Source: Candidatus Hydrogenedentota bacterium
GTDB taxonomy: Bacteria > Hydrogenedentota > Hydrogenedentia > Hydrogenedentales > JAEUWI01
Length of the DNA: 7,691 nucleotides
Direction: 5' to 3'
NCBI GenBank assembly: GCA_030430835.1
Contig: JAUIKJ010000130.1
Location: 1-7,691, forward strand
Shown here piece after piece: positions 1-4,622 of the stretch. The translations under genes and the position numbers were made by a program. The notes beneath the pieces were generated by a model. It had not been told where the DNA came from, made no database searches, and saw nothing but the letters and a program-made list of their open reading frames with translations. Positions within the stretch are counted from its first letter, which is position 1. Every line of letters starts with the position of its first letter.

Positions 1-308
1 AGACGAGACGGGTCGCAAGCGCCACCTACGAAGTCCGCCACCGCAATGGTCTCGACTGGCCCTACGTCACGGCATCGGTCGTGTTGGGCGCGGAACCCCG
101 CGTCGTACTCGGTCATGTCGCGCCGACTCCATGGATTGTGCCCGCGGCGGCGGAAGCCCTAAAGGACGGCGTGACCGAAGCCTCGGCGGCAAAGGCCGGT
201 GAGATTGCGGCCGAGGGCGCGACGCCGCTGAGCCGTAACGGATACAAGGTGGCGATGGTCAAAACCGCGGTGAAGCGCGCGGCGCTTCTCGCGGCCAGCC
301 GGGCATAG
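1..308 (+). CDS. Molybdopterin dehydrogenase (xanthine/CO dehydrogenase family) FAD-binding subunit, C-terminal fragment
   Basis: The reading frame is open from base 3 and ends at TAG 306-308, giving about 101 C-terminal residues; the N-terminal FAD-binding part lies outside the window. What is visible fits the C-terminal domain of the flavoprotein subunit of molybdenum hydroxylases (xanthine dehydrogenase, CO dehydrogenase, YagS types): a YEVRHRNGLDWPYV segment, then RVVLGHVAPTPW, a region rich in A, E and G ending GATPLSRNGYKV, and the closing helix VKTAVKRAALLAA. The family pattern 'PL..N.YK......V.RA' is recognisable. This subunit passes electrons between the iron-sulfur subunit and FAD in the cytoplasm. 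The substrate of the enzyme cannot be inferred. The next small gene begins 12 bases after the stop, so the two are probably co-transcribed. The domain call rests on recalled family pattern rather than a search. Confidence 0.8.
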   Translation, partial: TRRVASATYEVRHRNGLDWPYVTASVVLGAEPRVVLGHVAPTPWIVPAAAEALKDGVTEASAAKAGEIAAEGATPLSRNGYKVAMVKTAVKRAALLAASRA

Positions 309-312
309 GAGG
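307..312 (+). promoter_or_regulatory. Ribosome binding site overlapping the upstream stop codon
   Basis: AGGAGG lies 8 bases before ATG 321 and shares its first two bases with the TAG stop (306-308) of the FAD subunit. This is a strong SD. It supports start 321 and suggests that ribosomes finishing the FAD subunit help translate the small cysteine protein. Confidence 0.7.
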
Positions 313-320
313 CAAACGCC

Positions 321-530
321 ATGAGTGAAAGCAAAGACACGCTCCACCCGAGTATGCAGTGTAAGTCATTGCGCAGCAAGGAGATGTACTACTCATCGCC
401 CTGCTCGATGGGCGAGCTCTGCGACAGCGGTGCCTACTGGTGCCTCAAGACCTACGAAGCCACCGGCCCGGATCGTGCGCCGGCCACCCCGCAGGAATGC
501 GGTCCCGACCGGACGTGTTTCAGGGGCTGA
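321..530 (+). CDS. Small six-cysteine protein of unknown function, linked to the molybdenum hydroxylase gene
   Basis: This encodes 69 residues with six cysteines at C14, C28, C34, C41, C60 and C66, and short conserved-looking blocks CKSLRSKEMYY, GAYWCLKT and CGPDRTCF. No signal peptide or membrane segment is seen, so it is predicted to be cytoplasmic. The start is well supported by AGGAGG 8 bases upstream. It follows the FAD-subunit gene by 12 bases and is probably the last gene of that operon, because the repeat element begins 17 bases after its stop. The even number of cysteines could bind a metal or an iron-sulfur centre, or form disulfides; none of this can be settled from sequence. I have a vague recollection of similar short proteins in planctomycete-type genomes but cannot name a family. 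The gene itself is likely real given the start signal and operon position. Confidence 0.65.
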   Translation: MSESKDTLHPSMQCKSLRSKEMYYSSPCSMGELCDSGAYWCLKTYEATGPDRAPATPQECGPDRTCFRG

Positions 531-547
531 GGTATACTGTACATGTT
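531..547 (+). promoter_or_regulatory. Isolated TATACT -10-like box before the repeat element
   Basis: TATACT at 533-538 is a good sigma70 -10 sequence just upstream of the palindromic element. The expected -35 position (about 510-515, CGGACG) does not match TTGACA. It could drive transcription through the repeat towards the gene at 902, but a chance match is just as likely. Confidence 0.2.
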
Positions 548-866
548 GGCCGCAACCCTTTCAGGGTTGTTCATCATTGTGAACATTACCCAGGGTAGCC
601 TCCCGCTGGTCGGCAACCCTGGGCTGAGATGCAGAACGCCTACAGCGTTCAAAGCCGGTCGAACGGACTGGCCGTGCAGTTTTTGTCTGTTAGCCTCTCG
701 TTCCCAAGCGAGAGCTTGAATATGAGAGACGATTAGAGTTTGGGAACAACCGGCCGGACGTACAACGCTGAAGGCGTTGTGCCACACAGCCCGGGGTTGG
801 CGAACCAAGTGAGCCTACCCCCGGGACCAACGACAAAATACGGCCAACCCTGAAAGGGTTGCGGCC
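548..866. repeat. Interspersed palindromic element bounded by perfect 22-bp inverted repeats
   Basis: Bases 548-569 and 845-866 are exact reverse complements (22 of 22). Each arm is itself a hairpin (CAACCCT-TTC-AGGGTTG and its complement). Inside, further palindromes are arranged roughly symmetrically: a CCCAGGGT/ACCCTGGG stem at 589-623 mirrors a CCCGGGG/CCCCGGG stem at 790-825, and GAACGC-CTACA-GCGTTC (634-650) mirrors ACAACGC-TGAAG-GCGTTGT (762-780). The two hairpin blocks 588-625 and 788-825 are also imperfect reverse complements of one another. The whole is therefore a long imperfect palindrome of about 320 bp. It has no transposase gene and no plausible ORF. From memory, repeats with the CAACCCT...AGGGTTG signature are scattered through planctomycete-type genomes, and their translations appear as spurious hypothetical proteins. 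The element fills the gap between 530 and 902; transcribed, it would fold strongly and could act as a terminator or RNA-stabilising structure. Confidence 0.8.
689..747. repeat. Degenerate half-copy of the GTTCCCAAG-type repeat nested inside the larger element
   Basis: Bases 689-709 match 1695-1715, the left edge of the second repeat element, at 19 of 21 positions. GTTCCCAA at 700-707 and TTGGGAAC at 740-747 form an inverted pair, and CTCTCG/CGAGAG (695-700, 709-714) forms a local hairpin. This centre therefore looks like a decayed copy of the second repeat type sitting in the middle of the larger palindrome. Confidence 0.5.
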
Positions 867-887
867 TTATGCATGAGCACACCACTC

Positions 888-892
888 GGAGG
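888..892 (+). promoter_or_regulatory. Ribosome binding site that fixes the start at 902
   Basis: GGAGG lies 9 bases before ATG 902. The in-frame ATG at 869 has no SD, and starting there would place this motif inside the coding sequence. The site therefore favours 902. Confidence 0.75.
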
Positions 893-901
893 ACAACGCC
901 G

Positions 902-1582
902 ATGAAATTGAAACTACTCGCCGGCTTCGCGCTGGCGGCCGTCGCCGCGGGTGCGACCTTTGCCCTGGGCACGGCGGAACCCGCCATCGCCGGCCACTAT
1001 CTCGAATCGCGCACCTGCGACATCTACACCGGACCCTGCTTCGCCAACGGCGAGATGGGGAAGGTCGGCAGGGAAGCCATCCTCGTGTGGAAGGTGGCGG
1101 AAGGCGCTCATGAGGGCGTCGTGCTCGATGGTCTCAGTGTCATCGCCGTGCTTCGCACCACAGATACCATGGGCGACGTGAATTACGATGACTACGACGG
1201 CAAGGCCGTTCTGGTGGTTGATGAATCGGCGACCGATGCGCAGCGCGAAGCCCTTGCGACCCTCGCCAAGGCCAAGGCCGGTGCGCTGATCGACGAGGTG
1301 ATCGATATCGTCGCCGCGCCGATCGACGCGAAGCTTGGCACCTGTGATGGTTCCGGTTGTGCCACGGTCAGCGCGGGCGATCTTATCGAAGTGAAGACCC
1401 GCTGCTTCGGCGAAAAGGATCACGTCTGCGGGAATGAGCGCACCTTCTACCCGCCGCTGACCGAGGTCATCGGTGCCTACCCGGCGTATACCGAGGTCGC
1501 TGCCTACCGCGGCGAGAAGCTCGACCTGACTTGGGAATCCACCGAAGCGCGCAGCACCTTCCTCGCCACCTTCGCACAATAA
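902..1582 (+). CDS. Secreted DUF1326-like protein with six cysteines
   Basis: From ATG 902 (SD GGAGG at 888-892) the product is 226 residues. It has a clear signal peptide: MKLK, a hydrophobic core LLAGFALAAVAAGATFAL, and probable cleavage after AIA at residue 30. The mature protein starts GHYLESRTCDIYTGPCFANGE and has cysteines at 39, 46, 148, 153, 168 and 176, with blocks LGTCDGSGCATVSAGD, RCFGEKDHVCGNE and TFYPPLTEV. The N-terminal pattern, the central LDGLSVIAVL segment and the length resemble DUF1326 proteins as I recall them; their function is unknown. The cysteines fall in three close pairs (spacings 6, 4 and 7), which could be disulfides or metal ligands. The product is predicted to be periplasmic. 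A hairpin follows 17 bases after the stop. The next gene also encodes an exported protein, but a shared role is only a guess. Confidence 0.75.
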   Translation: MKLKLLAGFALAAVAAGATFALGTAEPAIAGHYLESRTCDIYTGPCFANGEMGKVGREAILVWKVAEGAHEGVVLDGLSVIAVLRTTDTMGDVNYDDYDGKAVLVVDESATDAQREALATLAKAKAGALIDEVIDIVAAPIDAKLGTCDGSGCATVSAGDLIEVKTRCFGEKDHVCGNERTFYPPLTEVIGAYPAYTEVAAYRGEKLDLTWESTEARSTFLATFAQ

Positions 1583-1599
1583 TCCGGCAATCAGCTTGT

Positions 1600-1636
1600 C
1601 CGGGCCACAGATTGATCAAAATCATCTGTGGCCCGG
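1600..1636 (+). terminator. Perfect 13-bp hairpin downstream of the DUF1326-like gene
   Basis: CCGGGCCACAGAT (1600-1612) and ATCTGTGGCCCGG (1624-1636) are exact complements around an 11-base loop. It lies 17 bases after the stop at 1582. The following TCTTGCCC is a poor U-tract, so this could be a weak intrinsic terminator or a 3' stabilising hairpin rather than a strong stop. Confidence 0.6.
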
Positions 1637-1701
1637 TCTTGCCCTGCGGTGTTGAATGACGCCGCATATAACTCGTCTGACAATACATAACTTCGTTAGC
1701 G

Positions 1702-1822
1702 TCTCGTTTCCAAGCTCCCGCTTGGGAACGCACTTGTCCGCAAAGCCATGCTTTGCACGACCGGCCGCGAAGCGGAGATTCGCGCAGCAATGCCGTTTCC
1801 AAGCGGGAGCTTGGGAACGAGA
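1702..1822. repeat. Second palindromic repeat, GTTTCCAAGC...GCTTGGGAAC type, ending 6 bases before a start codon
   Basis: Bases 1702-1730 and 1794-1822 are inverted repeats matching at 27 of 29 positions. Each arm is also a hairpin, for example GTTTCCAAGC (1706-1715) with GCTTGGGAAC (1720-1729) around a four-base loop, containing one G-T pair. Between the arms are two more hairpins: GCAAAGC-CAT-GCTTTGC (1740-1756) and CGCGAA/TTCGCG (1766-1771, 1779-1784). The array resembles a REP/BIME-type mobile repeat of two inverted REP units. No transposase is present in the window. Related sequences are, from memory, common between genes in planctomycetes and some proteobacteria. The right arm contains the only purine-rich stretch before ATG 1828. 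Confidence 0.75.
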
Positions 1823-1827
1823 ACGTA

Positions 1828-2523
1828 ATGGGAACTAAGATGACTACGCAATCGAAAATGCTCTTGGCCTTCACTCTGACCTGCGTCAGCGCACTGTCCG
1901 CCGTGGCGGAAGATCTCACCCTCAAGACAGCCGAGGCCCCGGCGCCCGAGGGCGTCAGCGAGGCTATTGGCGCGCTCCTGCAGGGCGAAGCACTGCAACT
2001 TGTTGCGGGCGACGAGACCGCCTTCTCCTTCTGGCTGCGCAAGGAAATCCCGCTGAGTGCCGCGCCGGAAGATTCCAAGGATGCGCTGGAGAAGGTTGCG
2101 GCGACCGCCGTCATCGGCGTGGTGGAAGTCGTCTGCGACGAGCACCGCGACTATCGCGACGATGAAATCTATACCGGCGTCTACACCATGCGCTTCGGTC
2201 TGCAGCCAGAGGACGGCAACCACCTCGGCACCTCGCAATACAACTTCTTCGCCGTGCTGATTCCGGTGTCGATGGACGAGGATCCCGCGGGTCTTGCCGA
2301 TCACGAAGAGATGGTCGATGCGAGTGCGGACGATACCGCCACCGCGCACCCGGTCATCCTCAGCCTGCGCCCGGTCGCCACGCCCGGCGGCGAGACGCCG
2401 ACGCTGACCGAGCCCGTCGAAGAGCACAAGGCCCTGCGCGTGAAAGTCCCCGCGAAAGCCGAAGGCGGCGACGCCATCGACCTCGAGTTCGAAATCGTCT
2501 ACGAAGGCCACGGCGAACTCTAG
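1828..2523 (+). CDS. Secreted protein of unknown function
   Basis: From ATG 1828 the product is 231 residues; an in-frame ATG at 1840 is an equally possible start, and neither has a clear SD. A signal peptide is evident: Lys residues, a hydrophobic core MLLAFTLTCVSALS, and a cleavage site AVA-ED after residue 27. The mature protein is acidic, with a single cysteine (C103) and no membrane segment. Recognisable blocks are FSFWLRKEIPL (67-77), YRDDEIYTGVYTMRFGLQ (109-126), PEDGNHLGTSQYNFFAVL (127-144) and HPVILSLRP (174-182). The middle block resembles hypothetical exported proteins I recall from planctomycetes, but no function is known to me. The gene ends 20 bases before a strong terminator, so it is the last of its transcript. 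The nearby upstream repeat may influence its translation. The longer frame back to 1753 is rejected because it reads through the repeat. Confidence 0.65.
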   Translation: MGTKMTTQSKMLLAFTLTCVSALSAVAEDLTLKTAEAPAPEGVSEAIGALLQGEALQLVAGDETAFSFWLRKEIPLSAAPEDSKDALEKVAATAVIGVVEVVCDEHRDYRDDEIYTGVYTMRFGLQPEDGNHLGTSQYNFFAVLIPVSMDEDPAGLADHEEMVDASADDTATAHPVILSLRPVATPGGETPTLTEPVEEHKALRVKVPAKAEGGDAIDLEFEIVYEGHGEL

Positions 2524-2543
2524 GGCAACCGAACATAGTTTCC

Positions 2544-2578
2544 GGGCCTGCAGGCTTTGCTTGCAGGCCCTTTCGTTT
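2544..2578 (+). terminator. Intrinsic terminator after the secreted-protein gene
   Basis: GGGCCTGCA (2544-2552) pairs perfectly with TGCAGGCCC (2562-2570) around a nine-base loop, followed by TTTCGTTT. A 9-bp GC-rich stem and a T-rich tail 20 bases after the stop at 2523 fit rho-independent termination. Its 3' arm overlaps the predicted -35 box of the next gene. Confidence 0.8.
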
Positions 2579-2589
2579 GCGCGTAGGCT
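2561..2589 (+). promoter_or_regulatory. Predicted promoter of the cysteine desulfurase gene, probably leaderless
   Basis: TTGCAG (2561-2566) and TAGGCT (2584-2589) are separated by exactly 17 bases. TAGGCT ends 6 bases before ATG 2596, so a usual start point 7 bases after the -10 box would be the A of the ATG. No convincing SD exists. The -35 match is only partial (TTG plus weak similarity). Confidence 0.45.
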
Positions 2590-2595
2590 GGTTGG

Positions 2596-3729
2596 ATGAG
2601 CACCGCTATCTACCTCGACCACAGCGCCACCACGCCGATGCACCCCGAGGTGCGCGAGGCGATGCTGCCGTGGCTCGGCGAGGCCTGGGGCAACCCGAGT
2701 TCGTTGCACCGTCATGGCCGCGCCGCGCGCCATGCCGTCGATACCGCGCGCGATCAGGTGGCTGCGCTGATCGGGGCGGATTCCCGCGAAATCATCTTCA
2801 CGGGAAGTGGTACCGAGGCCAACAATCTCGCAATTCATGGGCCGCGCCTGCGGGGCGCGCGGAATCGCATTGTGACCACGGCGGTCGAGCATCACGCCGT
2901 GCTGCATCCCGCACGCCGCCGCGCGGAACGTGAGGGGCTGCCGCTCGACCTGCTACCCGTGGATGCCGAAGGCCGCATTGCCCCCAATGCGCTGGACACC
3001 GCCATCGACGAGAACGCGATGCTGGTTTCGGCGATGCTGGTGAACAATGAAACCGGCACCCTGCAAGACGGGGCCACCCTCGCCGCGCATTGCCAGGATG
3101 TGGGCGCAATCTTCCACAGCGACGCCGTGCAGGCCGCCGGCAGGATCCCCATCAACGTCCGGAATCTACCCGTCAGCCTGCTCTCTATCTCTGCGCACAA
3201 ACTGCAAGGACCGAAGGGCATCGGCGCGCTCTATGTGCGCCGAGGCCTGCGCCTCGATGCACAGGTTGTCGGCGGTCCGCAGGAATCCGGACGCCGCGCG
3301 GGCACGGAGAACGTCGCGGCAATCGTCGGCTTCGGCAGGGCCTGCGCCCTCGCCGCCGCACGTCTCGATGACGTCGCGCGCCGCGTATCCAGCTTGCGGG
3401 ATCAGCTGGAGCACGAAGTCTGCGCCGCGTTTCCGGCCGCCATCGTCAATGGGCATCCGCTCCACCGCGCGCCGCATATTCTCAATCTGTCCTTCCCCGG
3501 TCACGATGGTGAGTCGCTGATGTTGGCGCTCGACGCGCAGGGCATCGCGGTCAGCACCGGATCCGCCTGCACTGCGGGATCGCTCGACCCGTCCCACGTG
3601 CTGCTGGCGATGGGGCTCGATCATGCGCATGCCCAGGCCGCACTGCGCTTCAGTCTCGGCCCGGACAACACGGAAGATGAAGTTCGATACGTCGTGCAGA
3701 CGCTTTGCGCGATCTTGGGTCGTGTCTGA
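2596..3729 (+). CDS. Cysteine desulfurase (class V aminotransferase, NifS/IscS group I)
   Basis: The 377-residue protein is a PLP-dependent cysteine desulfurase: it converts cysteine to alanine and carries the sulfur as a persulfide for iron-sulfur clusters, tRNA thiolation or other thio-cofactors in the cytoplasm. Visible marks are the N-terminal YLDHSATTPMHPEV, FTGSGTEANNLAI (68-80), EHHAVL with catalytic-type H99, VNNETGTLQ (149-157), HSDAVQAAGR with D176 and Q179, SISAHKLQGPKG with PLP lysine K202, GGPQESGRRAGTENV, and VSTGSACTAGSLDPSHVL with persulfide cysteine C325. The long loop around C325 is the group I (NifS/IscS) form rather than SufS. Length is normal and all key residues are present. 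No scaffold (IscU/SufU), regulator or tRNA thiolase is adjacent, so the sulfur acceptor is unknown and I do not assign iscS or nifS. Start 2596 gives the standard family N-terminus. The phosphopantetheinyl transferase gene starts 49 bases downstream. Confidence 0.93.
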   Translation: MSTAIYLDHSATTPMHPEVREAMLPWLGEAWGNPSSLHRHGRAARHAVDTARDQVAALIGADSREIIFTGSGTEANNLAIHGPRLRGARNRIVTTAVEHHAVLHPARRRAEREGLPLDLLPVDAEGRIAPNALDTAIDENAMLVSAMLVNNETGTLQDGATLAAHCQDVGAIFHSDAVQAAGRIPINVRNLPVSLLSISAHKLQGPKGIGALYVRRGLRLDAQVVGGPQESGRRAGTENVAAIVGFGRACALAAARLDDVARRVSSLRDQLEHEVCAAFPAAIVNGHPLHRAPHILNLSFPGHDGESLMLALDAQGIAVSTGSACTAGSLDPSHVLLAMGLDHAHAQAALRFSLGPDNTEDEVRYVVQTLCAILGRV

Positions 3730-3741
3730 GTTGCCTGGACG

Positions 3742-3770
3742 TTGACTGCCCCCGGCGTACGCGGCACACT
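3742..3770 (+). promoter_or_regulatory. Possible promoter of the phosphopantetheinyl transferase gene
   Basis: TTGACT (3742-3747) is separated by 17 bases from CACACT (3765-3770), which ends 8 bases before ATG 3779. The -35 is good, the -10 poor (it keeps only A2, A4 and T6). No SD precedes the ATG. The geometry matches the boxes before 2596 and 4623. Confidence 0.3.
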
Positions 3771-3778
3771 TTCTTGCC

Positions 3779-4588
3779 ATGAGTGACGAAGTCGAGAACG
3801 CAGGCCTCTGGCGGGCGCCGCCGAAGGCGGTTGCGTTGCCCCCCCAAACCGTGCAGGTGTGGCTTGCCTCGATCACGTCGGCCGCACCCGTTATCGACCC
3901 GCTTGTGGCGCTTCTCTCCGAAGACGAGCGGGATCGATTCAATGGCTTTCGCAAGGCAGACGATCGGCGACGCGGCGTCCTCGGCCGGGGCATGGCCCGG
4001 GGTCTCCTCGCGCGTTACCTCGACGCTGCACCCGCCGAACTTGTCTTCAAAAAGAACCCGCAGGGAAAGCCGCAACTCGCTGGGACGCACCAGAGCAGCG
4101 GTATCGAATTCAGCATCGCGCACTCCGGCGATCTGGTCCTCGCGGCCTTTGCGCGTGGCGCCGAGCTGGGAGTGGATGTGGAAGCAATCGATCGCGCGGC
4201 GGATCACGAGAAACTAGCGCGCCGCTTCTTCGCACCCGAAGAAAGCGAAGCACTCATGACGCTGCTGCCCGCCGATCGTCCCGCCGCTTTTATGCGCGCT
4301 TGGACCCGCAAGGAGGCCTACATCAAGGCCCGGGGTCTTGGGCTGTCCATACCCCTCGACAGCTTCCACGTGCCCCTCCTGCCGGGGGCGCCCTGTGCGA
4401 TTACCTGGGTGCGCGACGCGCCCGGCGAAGCCGCGCAATGGCAACTGTGTGACCTGCAGCCAGACGCCCGGCATGCCGCCGCGCTCGCGGTCCGCGCCGC
4501 GGAATGGCCTGTAGCGTGTTGGGATTTGCGTGGCCGTGAGGCAGGACTGATTCCCGGCGCGGAATCGGGTGCGCGCGCGGCGGATTGA
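3779..4588 (+). CDS. 4'-phosphopantetheinyl transferase, Sfp/Gsp/HetI type
   Basis: The 269-residue protein should move the phosphopantetheine arm of CoA onto a serine of carrier proteins (ACP, PCP or similar) in the cytoplasm. It has the two-lobed Sfp-type layout: an N-terminal half with LSEDERDRFNGFRKADDRRR (47-65), a middle substrate-binding block FKKNPQGKPQL (90-100) and FSIAHSGDLVLAAF (111-124), then the Mg/CoA motif GVDVE (131-135, D133 and E135) and WTRKEAYIKARGLGL (175-189, with E179 and K183). These are the family's diagnostic residues and all are present. Length is slightly above the usual 220-250, with extra residues at both ends. No polyketide, peptide or fatty-acid synthase gene is in the window, so its targets lie elsewhere; it may be the cell's general-purpose transferase. 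The gene lies 49 bases after the desulfurase and may have its own promoter. The ATG lacks an SD. Confidence 0.9.
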   Translation: MSDEVENAGLWRAPPKAVALPPQTVQVWLASITSAAPVIDPLVALLSEDERDRFNGFRKADDRRRGVLGRGMARGLLARYLDAAPAELVFKKNPQGKPQLAGTHQSSGIEFSIAHSGDLVLAAFARGAELGVDVEAIDRAADHEKLARRFFAPEESEALMTLLPADRPAAFMRAWTRKEAYIKARGLGLSIPLDSFHVPLLPGAPCAITWVRDAPGEAAQWQLCDLQPDARHAAALAVRAAEWPVACWDLRGREAGLIPGAESGARAAD

Positions 4589-4613
4589 CCTTCTCCCGGA
4601 AATTCATTAGGCT
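4585..4613 (+). promoter_or_regulatory. Predicted promoter of the metal-efflux operon, probably leaderless
   Basis: TTGACC (4585-4590) and TAGGCT (4608-4613) are 17 bases apart; TAGGCT ends 9 bases before ATG 4623, predicting a 5' leader of only about 2-3 bases. The -35 box overlaps the TGA stop (4586-4588) of the transferase gene. The -10 hexamer is identical to the one before 2596. Confidence 0.5.
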
Positions 4614-4622
4614 TTGGGTTCC

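Noticed and set aside
543..722. Short + strand frame beginning ATG TTG GCC, preceded by TATACT
   Set aside because: It lies wholly inside the palindromic element; its translation is the kind of spurious peptide these repeats produce. No SD is present.
452..808. 118-residue - strand frame across the repeat region
   Set aside because: It is a translation of the palindromic element and of the antisense of the small cysteine gene; palindromes generate open frames on both strands.
548..866. CRISPR-like array
   Set aside because: The repeats are inverted, of differing sequence and not separated by regular unique spacers; there are no cas genes.
869..901. Alternative ATG 869 for the DUF1326-like gene
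   Set aside because: It would add a charged 11-residue stretch before the signal peptide and lacks an SD, while ATG 902 has GGAGG at 9 bases.
914..1579. 221-residue - strand frame
   Set aside because: It is the exact shadow of the DUF1326-like gene, which has an SD, a signal peptide and conserved-looking blocks on the + strand.
1753..1827. Upstream extension of the secreted-protein gene to 1753
   Set aside because: It would add repeat-derived residues in front of an otherwise proper signal peptide.
1696..2907. 403-residue - strand frame
   Set aside because: It runs antisense through the repeat, the whole secreted-protein gene, a terminator and the start of the cysteine desulfurase. It is a high-GC shadow with no domain signature.
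3166..3993. 275-residue - strand frame across the desulfurase/transferase junction
   Set aside because: It is antisense to two genes with complete catalytic motifs and has no recognisable domain.
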